A DNA stretch of 64,000 bases. It comes from Macrolepiota albuminosa (taxonomy: Eukaryota > Basidiomycota > Agaricomycetes > Agaricales > Agaricaceae). The notes below the pieces were generated by a model that made no database searches, had not been told where the DNA came from, and saw only the letters and a list, made by a program, of their open reading frames with translations. The first letter of the stretch is position 1. Each line of letters starts with the position of its first letter. This document shows positions 10,278-22,498 of the stretch, piece by piece. Where the stretch lies: contig JAMWFC010000126.1 in NCBI GenBank assembly GCA_027475525.1, positions 806,001 to 870,000 on the forward strand, in the 5' to 3' direction. The position numbers and the translations under genes were made by a program.

Positions 10278-12070
10278 ATGGAGCGCAAATCCCCTGGACC
10301 TGGCACAGGCACCTCGATGGCCGCGACTGACCAGGCGCAGGCCCCAAAGCGCTACCGCCCTGCGCCTGCAAAGACTTTCCAGTGTCGTGGCTATGGCGAC
10401 TGCCGCATGGTTTTTTCCCGCAGCGAGCACCTCGCCCGCCACATTCGGTATGTCCCTGCTGCCCCGCCTGTGCCCCGCTGACAAACGACAGCAAACACAC
10501 GGGCGAGCGTCCGTTTGCCTGTCACTGCTCCAAGCAGTTCTCCCGCCTCGACAATCTCCGCCAGCATGCACAGACTGTCCACGCTGACAAGCACGACCAG
10601 AACGAGCGCATGATGCGCGATCTCACCAGTCTCCATGCAACCATGGCTGCCGCCAACAAGCTCTCTGCACGCACCCACCGCCGGCCCGCCCCCGCCCCGT
10701 CGCCCCCCGCCCCGGCCCCCGACGACGCCGCGCCGGCCCCCGTCAAGCAGGAGGACCCCGCACCCGTCCCGTACGAGCTGTACCCTGCCTGGCAGAACGA
10801 CATGGACAACCCCAAGTACTTTTTCTCTGCCCCCGGATCCCGTCCCGCCACTTCCGAGCGTCTTCCCCCGCTGTCCTCCATCGTCCAGCAGCAGCCCGCC
10901 TTTCCTCGCACAGCCACTGCTCCTCGCCCGCCCTCGTCCTCTGCCGCGTTTTACCCCACAAAGCCCTTTTATCCCTACCCCCGCTACGAGCAGCCCCCTT
11001 CCGAGCAGTCCCCCTTCTATTTTGCGCCCCCCGAGTCCCGCAACTCGTCGTCCAACTCTCCCCCCTCCAACCCCCGCAAGCGTGCTTTTTCTGGTCCAGA
11101 CGGCCCCGTACACTCGTACGAAGAGCTCGCTGCCTACAGCACCCCACAGCAGCCCCCAAATCACCCCGCACAGCTCGACTACGACTATGGTTCCGAGTCT
11201 AGGCCCCAGTCTCGTCGTCTCAGCGTCATGGAGCTCTGCAACGACGCCCCCCAGTTTGTCGACGACGCCTTCATCGTCAACGGCGACCGTTCCGGCAACC
11301 ACACCCCACTCGCACTCGGCGCCATGTCCATCAGCGGCCCACAGAGGCGCACTACTCCCTCGAGTGCCAGTGGAAGGAGTGATGAGGGCCATGCAAGGAG
11401 TCGTGGCAGCATCAACGAGATTCATAGTAATGATGCCAGGTTGAACAACGGCGTTCATGGCAGGATCACCGACGCTCATGGCAGGATCACCGACGATCAC
11501 GGCAGGATCAACGACGCTCATGGCAGGATCAGTCCCCCGTCACGCCGCCTCACACCCCACGGCATCGTCAACGGCGACTCGTACCCCCCGCCCCCTCGTC
11601 CACACTCTACCACCTTTTCAGTCTCGTCGACGACCTCCAACTCTCCACCTGTACCCCCCGGCTACTCTGCCTCGCAGCCCCAGACACACTTTGCCTATCC
11701 CCCGCCTCCACCTCCGCCCCAGTCCCAGCCTCAGCACCCTCACCATCATCCAAACCCGCACCCACATCCACACGCCCCGTATGCCCTTGTCGGCGCCATG
11801 CCGTCCCTCCACCACCAGCAGTACACGCCCTCGCCCGCCCCGACCTCTGCAACCTCGTACTACTCGTCTCGCTCCTCCTCCTTCTCCCCAAGGAGCCCCG
11901 GACACGTCGGCGCCCACGGCCATGGCCATCTCGCACATCAGCAGGCACAGGCGTACCACGCTCTGCAGGCCCAGCAGGGTGCCGCTGCTGCTGCTTACTC
12001 GCATCATCACCAGCCTCACCATACTGGATATCCATCGACCTACGAGTATGGCCAGGGCTATAACACCTAG
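10278..12070 (+). CDS. C2H2 zinc-finger transcription factor
   Basis: Two exons (10278-10447 and 10492-12070) give a 582-residue protein. The 44-bp intron starts GTATGT, has a CTGAC branch site and ends CAG. It falls inside the codon for residue 57, between the two fingers, and removing it makes them continuous. Finger 1 uses C36, C42, H55 and H59 ([10 protein letters not shown]); the linker is HTGERPF; finger 2 uses C67, C69, H82 and H87 ([10 protein letters not shown]). This two-finger arrangement is known from fungal nuclear regulators of the yeast Rgm1/Usv1/Com2 type. The rest is low-complexity, rich in Pro, Ser, His and Gln, as in activation or repression regions, with four HGRI[TN/S]-type repeats at 11457-11530. 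The ATG at 10278 is the first in frame. Target genes cannot be told from sequence. Confidence 0.87.
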
Positions 12071-14376
12071 ACCCTCTTGTGTGTCTTTTTTTTTGTCTTT
12101 TTTATTTCGGGTTTTGTGGATATATGTATACCGGACTCGTTTATTCTGCGAGTCGTCATTTCTTGGCCTACTAATAATTCGGCGCGCCCCCCCGCGCGTC
12201 ACTACCTACCTACCTACTGACTATGTGAAAACTTAAAGATCATTTTTGTTTGCTTTATTTCTTTTCGTACATTGTAAAGTTGTTGTTTTGTCGCTTCACC
12301 CCAAACCTTTTTTTCTTGTTGTTGCTACATACGTGTACTTGGTTCCGAGTTTAATGAAAGCTTGCGTTCGTTTTGTTTGGCGAGATTCCCATCATCGACG
12401 TTCAGGGACACCAACCACATGTATATGATGACCCCCCCGGAAATGCGGGGTCCGAGGCGTCAGGAACCTTACCCCCCTTCCCCTCTCCGGGTGAGACGGG
12501 GAATGGCGTCAGAGGTTCCTTATCCTGTGAATCGAGGCCAAAGTGTAAAGGCAGAAGACGGTCTCGTATCCATGGAAAATTTCCTCAACTTGATACGAAG
12601 TCTACATCTTTGACTGGGTAGGGGAAGTCGAATCGATTCTATTGATATACATACATAGATAAACTAGAAATGGGGTGGGCCAGGGGCCCGATCGTGATGC
12701 AGAACAGAGAAGCAGTTAATTTGGGACCTGGTTCAGATGCATAATGTGCATGCATCCAATCGAGATAGAGTTTATGAGTTTTATATAGACTTTTGTGGTC
12801 GGACAAACGCATGCCGAGGTGGGATTCGTACTATACACCGGATTCGTTGTCGTTGTCGGCGTCGGTGAAATCCAGGTAAGTAGCTGACTTTGCGTGGCTC
12901 TAGCAGCCTATTAGTACGCTTTTACAAACCAATGAATCGAATCATTCACGGCTCACCTCTTCTTCTTCATCTCCGCCGTAGATCCTCGTGCATGCCTCGC
13001 AATCTCTGTTTCTCGAGCCTCGTCGCAGTAAATCGGTAGCAATGACTCGTGAAGTCTATACCCTGGCCTGGAAACACTGTCCCAGTTCCGAATCTCGGCG
13101 CTCATACGGCATGGCGGCAACAGAACAGGCGTGCGTCTAAGTCAGTTTTGTACAATGTCTTCAGTCGCGCTGGACCGGAAGTCGACATCAAAGCTTTGTC
13201 CCGCGTCTCACTGGCTGAACTTGCCTTCATCGTGAGAGCCCGTGTCTAGAGATGCAGATCCACGAAGATTCGGGTTATCCATGCTATGAGATTAGGTCCA
13301 TTCGTGCGTGGGATGGAATTATGTACTGCGGAATTTGAACCATGCTGCGGTGCAAAAGGAAACCATGATCAACTTCAATCATATCGCTGATGTTATTGCA
13401 AGGCTGACTTACACTCAGTCGGATGCCAGAATGATACGTATCTGTTGGAGAATCATACTATACGATGATTAATATGGATAACTTGGTATTGGCATAAATA
13501 CATCACATACTTCGACGGCAATTCCGATCATAACTCCAAAGGTCGTGGATAGTTTTTCCAGGCCTCGACCAACACGTCCCACTCCCCTTCTCATCAAGGT
13601 CACGCATCCACGCGTCGCGCGATCCATTCCAAACTGATTTCAGAGAGGTCGTTTCAACCAGTATGGGGATGATTAAAAATGATGATATAGCAAATACGGT
13701 CGGAGTATCTATGACATGACCCATTCTTGAACATTTTCTTGACAGATCATCAAGCAGTCTTCCCTTGAGTACCAAGTCGGTGTGCGGGATATCGCTTTAC
13801 CTCTTTTCGCTGGATGGATAAGAGTCATCAGAGTTATCATCGCCGCTTCGCAATTCGGTATAGCTTTTCGTGACGTTCGACAAACATTGGTCGATCTTCG
13901 CTCATCTTCCATTTGAGATACTGAATAGGGTATATTGAGGTAGCGTCAACGCGACGTAGATGCGGGTCCGGAAATGTTTCATCTCTAAGCACAACTTACC
14001 GATCTACTGGTTCTCAGTTTGGCGCAAGTCATGGGCAATTGGAGGAGCCATCCTTGCTAGCTCCTTGTCTCGTTGAATCTTCGTTTCAGGGCAACATTTG
14101 ACTTTGGGGTACGACAAAGGTGATACACAAACGTCCCAAATCGTGTCGAAGGTTCGAGACTACAACTCGAAGATCTACGCTCCATCTATGGAATGTGGAG
14201 TCGTGGAAGTTGAGGTGTTTTTGCCACTGCCTCCTTTGATTTTCTCTCAACTTCTCGCAACCCCTCAGCGTCAGAGTACATGGCCCCGTTTACCCTGATC
14301 GTCAGTCACTCCATCTCCAAACGGCGTTGTACACTAGCCATGGGTTCATTGGACATACTTTTACACCAGATATTGG
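12071..14376. other. 3' flank of the zinc-finger gene and intergenic DNA
   Basis: Just after the stop are T-rich stretches and a likely 3' UTR to about 12240. Beyond it I see only short ORFs. A minus-strand pair around 13020-12835 reads like acidic C-terminal coding sequence on either side of an intron-like gap, but the phases do not match, so no gene is called. Confidence 0.4.
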
Positions 14377-15719
14377 CAGGGTGATATATCACACACTTGT
14401 GATTAGAAGCTAAGCATGATATATTATGGCTTCTAACTACAAGACCGATCTGATATATGAAAGCCTTGTAGCCTCACGTGTAGCTGAAATCCTTCTCACG
14501 GTTGATGACCTGCTCTCCGGCGACGTCCAAATACCTGCTCACGTTGTGGTAGACAATGCTCAGACTACTCCGATTGCCTCAGCTCATCACTCACCCCATC
14601 ATGGCACACATCCATCAAAGATTGATTCGATCTCAGGCACTTTATCTCTCTCGGCATTATTTCATCTTTCTCTGGTTGGCATTATACGTAAATTGTTGCT
14701 AGAGAATCGCAATGTTGTCACTATCAATTGTAATGTCCACTGTTTATGATAGTTTAGAAAAACATGAAGTTTTCACAACATAGAATAACATAAAAGTTTT
14801 TATGACATAGGATGTTCAACATGATATTGGTCTCTATTTGGCACACCGATGCCAATATTGAGCTGAGAGCTCAGGCCTGCCTATTTTTGTTCACATGTTA
14901 TATATGATCGAGAGCCACCTGTTGTTGGGCATAGCCAACTGCAGTATTGCAATGGACATGAGAATAGGTCTCTTGAAGTATCATGTCCCAACCAATCTTA
15001 CAGAGTGGTGCATGTACCCTAATAACTATTCTGATAGAAATTTTAAATTAAACAGAGTTTTTGAGTTTTCGTCAGACGAAGCTAAATATGTGCCCAAGTC
15101 TGCTCATGATTTTGCTTTAATCTTTACTCCGACCCCCTCCATCTGTGAAAATACATGGCTCAGCCTCCAATATACAACACTTCAGAAGAACAAAGACTTG
15201 CTCAGAATGCCAGAAACAAGCAGAGTTATCACAAGTAAGTATAGTTTTTGCATACATAGTCACCTCAGTGTTGGTAATAATAACAATACTCATACAATTT
15301 CTCTCTTGCATCATTCTCGCTGTCTGTCATCTATTCGGAGAAACTCTTGCATAGCACTACTACTATCTGTATCATCATCCAATGCTGTGCTTGTCATTTT
15401 CTCATGTCATTTGCATTGTAAAACAAAGAATACATATGTTGCGAAGATCTGTGCCCTGTGACCATCTAGAGATTTAGAATGAGATCGACTGATCTGAAAT
15501 GAGATCCAGGAACCGCTGCACGTGAGAAGTGGCGGGAAGGGCGCGCTGTAAGCAGGCGGACATACAAGGAACACCTATATTTGGCCAGAGCGTCGGAAAG
15601 CAGCCGGTGTGCAAGCATGCTATTTGGTCCTGCATGGTCATGTCACGTGTACTTGTAACGACAAGCTGTAATATATCATGGCTTGACTTGTACTTACAAG
15701 ACTTTAATATATCAAACTG
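14377..15719. mobile_element. Putative DNA transposon or MITE relative with long imperfect TIRs
   Basis: The left end (CAGGGTGATATAT at 14377) and the reverse complement of the right end (CAGTTTGATATAT, ending 15719) align for about 65 bp. They share TGATATAT, CTTGT, AAGC, ATGATATATTA and TACAAG in the same order. The 1.3 kb between them has no transposase I can recognise; plus-strand ORFs at 14426-14749 and 14895-15461 have no known motif. No convincing target duplication is visible, so the exact ends and superfamily are uncertain. Confidence 0.5.
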
Positions 15720-16333
15720 ACTATATGGCCTGACTTTTAAAGATCATACAAATCGATGTTTATCGCACGCATCAACTTCCACTCTTGCAAGGCTCACGGT
15801 TATCTTCGAAGCTGCTTTTCCGTCGGAAGAAAACAAAATTTGACAAGGGCCGTACGTGATCATCCAAGGGATCATGATTGACCTGTCCTTATCGAGTATC
15901 TGGATGACGTTTTCGTGCCATTTCGGTTGAGGGTTCATACGGAGGCTGTGGACAAGTCTAGACCATTAGAATTCTTTTACGTCCATCTTTGTCACGGTTT
16001 TCACGGAAGAGAACAGCTTTTGTATGCCTGATCCCTTGGTTACAATGAGCCGCCAACTAAATTGTTTGGCCTTCGAGCTCAACCAATGCTGCTTGATGCA
16101 ATCGCGAGGGCCGCTTGACAAAATTCGATTGAAGATTGCCCTCTAAGCGTTCACTATCATTCAATCCTTGACCGATTTCAAGTACTGTGGTTACAACGTA
16201 ATTCGCCGTGCGGCTGAAATGAATCTTCTCCACGTACAACATGATGTCACGCAAACATTCCTAACGCCTTATAATCGTTCTGAGTGCAACTTATTTATGC
16301 GGACCATTTCAATTCACAAAACTGAACTGCGCA
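15720..16333. other. No supported gene
   Basis: Short ORFs exist on both strands (for example 15744-15938 minus), but none has a recognisable motif or a supporting splice partner. Confidence 0.4.
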
Positions 16334-16814
16334 ATGCCAACGAACACTCCTATTCAAGAGATACCTGCACAGGCTCGGCCTATTTCTAGCGGGCCAGTGC
16401 GCTCAATCGAGTTTGTTCAGCTGCGCGTGCAGCGCTTCCGTCCTTATCAGGTACGCGATGAGGTGAGTTTCTTTGCTTCGTGGATGTCACGTCTTGCCTA
16501 ACATGTCTTGTCAGCCTATCGATCCACACAATGTGGATGTGGATGGCTTTCGAAACTTAAGGGAAGTAATCCATGGCATGCTGAACCCGGGAGAGGAGAC
16601 AAATAACACACGAGCTGGTTATGGAGAACACGACGCCGTGGCATCCAACGAAGCTTCTGTTGTTGCAGCTCAGCCCCTCGTCGATCCAACTATGGAATTG
16701 ACAGGTGGCCAAGATGAAGCTATTGTTGCCAATGAGGCAGCCGTTGTTGAACGTTGGTTTGATTGCATGCTATCCATCGTATGGTGTTTCGTCAATCCAT
16801 TCCTAACTAATTGA
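16334..16814 (+). CDS. Small spliced gene, unknown function (142 aa)
   Basis: Exon 1 (16334-16462) starts MPTNTPIQEIPAQ and ends exactly on a codon. The 52-bp intron has GTGAGT, a CTAAC branch site and CAG. Exon 2 (16515-16814) continues in frame to TGA. The predicted protein is acidic in the middle (two degenerate copies of an ASNEASVV / VANEAAVV phrase) and ends with a hydrophobic, Trp/Cys-rich tail (ERWFDCMLSIVWCF) that could touch a membrane. I do not recognise the family. Support comes from the clean splice signals and matching phase; an alternative is a gene fragment within repeat-rich DNA. Confidence 0.5.
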
Positions 16815-17639
16815 CCTGACTCGCTGGGTCCTCCATTTGCTGTGTATATATACCCTTGTTGCGACATTCGATCATCCATGGATCACTTCATCCAATACAA
16901 GATCGGATACTTTCTACCTTGATCATCTAGTCCAAGCTGCGATAAATATGTAGTCAATTACTATAATGTACATCATACACTTGTACTTACATACTCGGAA
17001 GACAAATACATCTTGTTGATCATTAACAGAACGAACGCGGCTAACCTTGTTAATGATACAGAAACTATGCATCACAGCGTCTGAAGCATTTCGCATTTGC
17101 CATGATAAAGGGCTTGATGCTGCATCAAGCTAGCGCTCTACTAATTGCATTGAGTCCACAGTCAAACTTTATTCTCGTTCCCGGTCAGCGACAAAACTTG
17201 TCTGCAGTATCTTACTAGATCTCATCAACGTGAACTTATTAACCAGATGGATAGAGTAGTTGAATGATCTTGTTTAAAACAGGTCCGCTATACATAATTG
17301 GGATCCAGAAACAAAACAAGTAGACATACCGGTCCTCAATACCCATCTCGTAGAAAAATCCATCATCAGTTTGGGGGACAAGACACAAATGACAACCATA
17401 GTGCCGCTGGGCCGCCTCGACAAAAACGTGTGCTGACGAGTGCCAGAAGACCTTGTCTCAGGGATGCTCAAAGTCCAAGAGTTCTAGGACAGTCTAAATC
17501 CCAGATGACGCCATCGACCTAAATCCTGTCAGCAACTAGTATTAGATTCTTGCCGTTTTATGTGAAAGGCAGCTCAGACTTTCTCCCTAGATTCTGAGCC
17601 AGGACCTATTAGTATGACATAGAAAATCAACTGTTGATT
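16815..17639. other. Intergenic, possible decayed coding remnant
   Basis: The plus strand at about 17300-17410 reads for some 35 codons like real protein ([12 protein letters not shown]...) before a TGA and further stops. No family is recognised. Nothing else is supported. Confidence 0.3.
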
Positions 17640-18195
17640 TTCGTCCTTCAGGGATGAAAGGACAAAAACAACCACGCACGTCACTGGCACTCAGAGAGGG
17701 ACACAGACACTGCTGGGTAAGAGACAAGGATGATGCTGACTAAAAGATGAAAGGACGATGCTGACTAAGGGATGAGGATGAAAGGACAATGCTGACTAAG
17801 GGTCAAAAGGACAAGGACAAGAGGACAACTTCAAGGACAACCTCAGAGACATTCTCAAGGATGATGCTGACCAAGGGACACAAGGACAGTGCTGACTAAG
17901 GGATGCAAGGACAGTGCTGACTAAGGGACAAGGATGATGCTGACTAAGGGTCAAAAGGACAATCTCAAGCATGAGGACAAGAGGATGACTTCAAGGATGA
18001 GAGCAAAAAGACGACCTCAGAAACACTCTCAAGGATGATGCTGACCAAGAGACACAAGGATGGTGCTGAACAAGAGACAAGGACAATGCTGACTAAGGGT
18101 CAAAAGGACGATCTCAAGCATGAGGACAAGAAGACGACTTCAAGAACAAGAGCAAAAGGACGATCTCAGGGACACTCTCAAGGATGACGCTGGGC
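17640..18195. repeat. Degenerate minisatellite
   Basis: A mosaic of short units such as AGGACAATGCTGACTAAGGG, AGGATGATGCTGACCAAG and GACTTCAAGGA repeats across about 550 bp, with a longer order of roughly 100-200 bp. It runs straight into the decayed integrase of gypsy-2 at about 18195 and may have replaced that element's 3' end. Confidence 0.8.
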
Positions 18196-18412
18196 TTATA
18201 CTTGGGGGCCAAAGTTCATTTACAATTATAGTAGCGGGCCATGTCATCCTTTGCCTTAGCTAAAGCAGCCTTGGCTTCCTTCTGTGCTGCCTTCATCTGA
18301 TTTATGAACTTGTTGACAGCTTCATTCTCTGAAGGTCATTTACAAGGCTCAAATTCCATTGAAGATTGTCAACCTATCTTTAAAAGGAAAGAAGACATCT
18401 GAGTAGCAGCGT
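18196..18412 (-). mobile_element. gypsy-2, 3' fragment (integrase C-terminal part)
   Basis: Read on the minus strand from 18412, the sequence encodes a decayed Ty3/gypsy integrase tail (MEFEP..., KFINQMKAAQKEAKAALAKA, DDMARYYN, LAPKYKP) with in-frame stops. It continues the integrase that breaks off at 30634, so the 12.2-kb gypsy-1 has split this element. The expected 3' LTR is not found; the minisatellite starts where the coding match ends. Confidence 0.75.
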
Positions 18413-18677
18413 TAAAACAATGTCAATAGCTTACAGTTACATCATAGAACCAGATCAATGTTCAATTCAGTCCTACAAGTAGTGTAACAAAAAAGCTATC
18501 TTATGTAAGGTAGCAGCAATGAGTATATGTAGTATATTATGTAATTTAGTAATATAGCAATTACAGCAGTACATACTACAAAGTCTAGTCTGGATCTACT
18601 AAACAACATGAAGGTTTTTCAGCAACAACACAGTTAAGGTTAGACCTAGCACTGAGGCTCTAGATTACTCAGTTACA
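18413..18677 (-). repeat. 3' LTR of gypsy-1
   Basis: This 265-bp LTR aligns without gaps to 30365-30629 with roughly 34 differences by eye, nearly all transitions. Its right edge is TTACA; its left edge reads TAAAACAATG where the other copy keeps TGGAACAATG, so the first TG has mutated. The purine-rich GAAAGAGAAACA (minus strand, 18678-18689) beside it is the likely polypurine tract. Confidence 0.88.
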
Positions 18678-19140
18678 TGTTTCTCTTTCAGACTGGTAAC
18701 AGTCTCTAAAAGGGTGGCATCTACAAACTATCAGCTCAACAATAGTCCAACTACTATAATGGGGAAGGGAAGCATGGGAGCTGGCAGAAGTGATGAAATG
18801 AGATCAATTGTGATGATCTAGATTAAGATCAGATCTGACAATGCCCAATTTGATATGACTGAAAGGGAAAAGGAAAAGAAGCATGGAGGGATGTCAAAAG
18901 AAGCATGGAATGCAGGAAAGCACTAAAAGGGGAAAGAAAGATCTATGAATGGGATCATGCTAAATGGAGCTGAAGCAAATGGGGAAGTGGCAATCAGAGA
19001 CATCTAGAAGAATGGTGGAACTTGTGGCACCAAAACATGTCTTTCAAAAGGGAAATTGGACTATCAAATATGTTCTGAAGGCTGGAGAGTTGACAACAAA
19101 GAGTCATGTGTAGATAGTGGTCTGTGCACCAGAAAAACAG

Positions 19141-19330
19141 TATAAATAGCCCAAGTTTAGTAGAGAATAGACAGGCATCTGATAGGCAAAGGCTCAGTGG
19201 TTCCCAGGAAGTGAATCATTTAGGCTAGACTTTATTGAACACCTCTTATTGGAAGTCTATTGGTAGACAAAGGCTTGGTGATTCCTAGGGAGTGAACTAC
19301 TTAGGCTGGAGTTTATTGAGAATCTTCTTC
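19141..19330 (+). promoter_or_regulatory. Possible plus-strand promoter and repeated leader inside gypsy-1
   Basis: TATAAATA lies at about 19142. Downstream, a segment of about 55 bp (AGGCAAAGGCTCAGTGGTTC... ending TTTATTGA) is repeated imperfectly about 80 bp later (AGACAAAGGCTTGGTGATTC...). A 3' splice-like TGCATTGCAG sits at 19331-19340, just ahead of the antisense ORF region. This could be a promoter for the opposite strand, but position and motif are the only evidence. Confidence 0.35.
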
Positions 19331-19340
19331 TGCATTGCAG

Positions 19341-20010
19341 GATATTTATTCTGTGAAGCACTCAATACATAAACCTTATCATCAAGCACCAGTGCATATT
19401 AGAGGTCACTTTCTAAGACTTCAAGAAAGTCCCAGAAATATCAGTACTACTTGCAAAGCACACCATTACCTGAGGTATATCACTGCAATAGCGACACTGG
19501 AGCTGCTTTGCCAGGGTGCTGGCCTTCATTATGGCATGACCTGGATTGTACCATGAGGCTATTGAAGCTCACAATCCAGCTCATCCTAGTCAGCTGTTTG
19601 CACCAATGCCATGGACTGATGTGCAGTTCATGACACTATATTTTGAGGACTCAATATTGGCCAACATCAGTGATGCAAATATACTGAGGGTCCTGTTAGC
19701 AAATCGTGTACCAGCAGAGTGGATAGACCACATCTATACCTTTAGCGTGGTCTATCTCAAGAGCCATTTCAGGACACTGAATGCCTCATTAAATGTCTAT
19801 TGCAACTTCAATAATGAACAGCACTGCAGACTCGATATCTATGGGGAGCCACCAGCAATTCCGCAGTGGGATGGTTGGAGAACTTCTACTGCAAACGATG
19901 TTATTCACCTTTGGGCACTACTTGCACAAGAATTTGCTCAAAGTCATGCATATCTTGAGAAAGGATTCTATTATCCTGTTGGAATAGAGCCTTGTTGCCA
20001 TGATCTGTAG
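19341..20010 (+). pseudogene. Antisense passenger ORF in gypsy-1, unknown function
   Basis: The plus strand carries coding-like sequence in two frames. One runs about 19341-19552 (ILGHFLRL-like region, ending TWIVP). The other, 19546-20010, has 154 codons (EAIEAHNPAHPSQLF, MPWTDVQFMTLYFEDS, DVIHLWALLAQEF). After a TAG the same frame continues with a Pro-rich tail (LLPPPPIAPMPIED). It is opposite to the element's own genes and lies between pol and the 3' LTR. I do not recognise the family. The break between the two parts may be an intron or a decay frameshift; the CpG-poor composition equals that of the rest of gypsy-1. Confidence 0.45.
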
Positions 20011-20589
20011 ATGTGCGGTCCACATCAAAGACTGCTACCACCTCCACCAATTGCTCCTATGCCCATAGAGGACTAGTCAGTGAAGTCTTCTTTTAAGGAA
20101 GTGTCTGGCTTGGCTAACACCAACTTTGATAATGCTACCTTCCTTGAAAATAAACTGCACTGCCCACGTTTTGCATGAACATGGCAAGCAGTACTTAGTT
20201 ATAGTTGGCTAATCTCAACACTTACCAACTACAGCAGATGCCTTACCGTTATTGTGGAGATGAGCTGGTTCCTGCCCTTTGTTCTGTACTGTCTGTGTAT
20301 TTATTGTGGTATTTTTTTTGGAGATATAATTTGTTGAAACTGCTACCAGGAGGCTTACAGTTGTCAGCCTATAATTAATTGTTTATTTTGACTTCTGGTG
20401 CATGTTGTGTCTCTGACTGCTGGTACAGTATCATATCAGTACAGAAGTGAATGCAAAATGCATAGTCTACAGCAATGCCCAAGACCACATTCATCATCCC
20501 AGAGCATGAGAAATAAAGCACATTTTGTGCTAGGCAATCAAGGTCGAAGGTATGGCAGATATCTTCTAAATCAAATCCTGCAAGCATGA

Positions 20590-20720
20590 ACATAGGCTTG
20601 CTTCTCCACCCTTTCCATCAGAGATACCCCTCTAGTGTGGGTAGGACAGCCAGGTCTATTTGATGGTCATTTAAGTTGAGAGGGGGAAGGATCTGTTTGA
20701 ATTCAGAGCCACAAATCAGC
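20590..20720 (+). other. Possible 3' end remnant of a plus-strand retroelement
   Basis: The stretch near 20620-20695 reads FHQRYPSSVG...KLRGG in two adjacent frames and then shows the purine run GAGAGGGGGAAGGA followed by TCTGTTTGAATTC, resembling a gypsy coding end and polypurine tract. No LTR partner is visible, so this is weak. Confidence 0.25.
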
Positions 20721-21074
20721 TTCATAGGGCAATCTCTCCATGGTTGACTAAAATTCATAGAAATACACTAGAATTTGCACAACAGATAGTAGGCTTTAAT
20801 GCAAAGCAAAAGGGTCTTCATTTCATTCTCTACCAGTGCAAGCAATTTGTGCACTTCTTGGGAGTTCATGGGGAACCCTCATAGTGCAATTTTCACCAAT
20901 AACATTGAGGTATGATGATACCTCATCTCTTGTTTCTCCTCCTGCTCCTGGGCCCACAGTGCCTCATCTCCCACAAAGATGGTGTTTGACAATGCAAGTA
21001 ATAAAAATGGTGCTCTAGTGCGCTGCCAAAGAACCAGTTTGAACACTCTGTAGTGTTTCCCTCCTCAAACACTC

Positions 21075-22498
21075 TCAATCCTTTGGGATATGCCCCATGG
21101 CCTGCTTTACTCTATCATGGTCAATCTTGGCCTGCTTGGCAATAGCAGCCTTCTGATGAGAATCTGCCTTGCAGTTGCAATTAAACTGCAAGTTCTTTTG
21201 TGCCACCATCTCTCCTTCTGAAGGGGTATCCTCCACACTCAGTCTATAGTCACTGGCATTGCCATCATTGGCGAGGCCCATAGCAGCCACCTTGTCATTG
21301 GTACGCAAGTCTTTTTGAGATAGCTTTGGCACATATGACACATGTGGGGTTTCAAATTAGATTGTAGGCAGGAAAAATATGATCTCTCCAGCTCCTGAGC
21401 TGATTGGTACATTGTCCAGAAACTGCATCATTGCTGCCTGCAAGGCCATCTTTGGCTTGGTCAGCACCTTTACTGTGCCCAGCGCATGCACTGATGAGCT
21501 TAGTCCCCAGTCCTTGTTGTCCACCATCATTTCATCCTCAATCCGCTCCTCCAAGCAGGGTGGTACCTCACCTGTCTCCTTAGGCTCAGGAGGCGCTACT
21601 GGCACCTTCACCACCTTATAGGTCCTGAGGCGCTTAGCCTCAACGTGCTCCTCTGGCATTGTTGCTTGCTGATTTGCAAACATTTTGATAGTATTATTGT
21701 TATGCTGTTGCAGCATAATGATTTCATCCAACAGGCCCATGATCACCACTTGGGCCACTGGATTCTTTAAAAACTCCAAATCTGAGAAGAGTTGCTGCCT
21801 TGCAGCCACTGGTCACTGCTACACCACCTCACTCTGAAGATCAACCTGATCTGCTGATGCTTTCCCTTTTCCCTTTTCACTAGCCAAAAATCTATGTGGG
21901 GACAAAGACCACTTATGAGCTGAGGGCGACCTTAGTTACAGTGATCTAGATTGTTGTGGACCCTGCACCCTCATTCTACTTTAGTCTTCTCAATACAGAG
22001 GCTCCTCCCATCTCCTGCCTACTGGCTCTCATGTGATGACAGCTCTCCTTGCCAGCTTTTGTGGCAGTGACCGCTCTTCTTGCTTTTTGTCCTCACCTTT
22101 CTTACTAGTGACTGTTCATGATCCTGCTGCAATGACTCCATCTCATTCTGCCTGCTTACTTCCCGCTTCTCATCTACTTCTATGGGGGCCACCTGTTGTG
22201 CCTGTAGCACCATCATTCTCCAAGGAATCTGCATTTGCATAGCCTTCTGCCCAGGTCCACTGAGACCTGGAAAAAACGGCATTGAGTAGTACTGAGGGAA
22301 AAACAGTGGAGCCTGCCCAAATTGAGCAGGGTTCTGCCAAAATTGAGCCATTGCCAGATATGCTGCCATACCTGGCGTTGGTACCACCACACTAACATTA
22401 CTCATCATTTGACATGTTTGCTATTCCTCTTCCCTATCAGAACCCTGCAGGTTCTGTTTCTGCTGAATTAGTGTCTGCCCAGGAAAGGAGAATGACAT
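21075..22498 (-). pseudogene. Accessory ORF of gypsy-1 downstream of the chromodomain
   Basis: A decayed minus-strand reading frame starts MSFSFPGQTLIQQ at 22498 and goes on through an aromatic Gln-rich region (AQFWQNPAQFGQAPLFFPQY) and a charged part (REVSRQNEMESLQQDHEQS). After a frame change near 21810-22018 it continues with KNPVAQVVIMGLLDEIIML and KVVKVPVAPPEPKETGE, ending AMGHIPKD. Two internal stops are TAG/TAA where CAG/CAA would fit, as expected from C-to-T decay. The family is unknown to me. The typical gypsy element has no gene here, so this is an extra gene of the element or a captured one. Confidence 0.5.

Noticed and set aside
10391..11521. Long minus-strand ORF opposite the zinc-finger gene
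   Set aside because: Gly/Val/Arg-rich mirror of a GC-rich coding strand; the plus strand has fingers and a proper intron.
12835..13030. Minus-strand exon pair with acidic C-terminal sequence
   Set aside because: The only acceptor near (GTCAG) puts the two parts out of phase in every frame tested.
17298..17522. Plus-strand ORF of 74 codons
   Set aside because: Polar low-information sequence; an alternative frame looks more protein-like but has stops. Kept only as a remark on a decayed remnant.
20836..21018. Short plus-strand ORF inside gypsy-1
   Set aside because: Shadow of the accessory region, no independent support.
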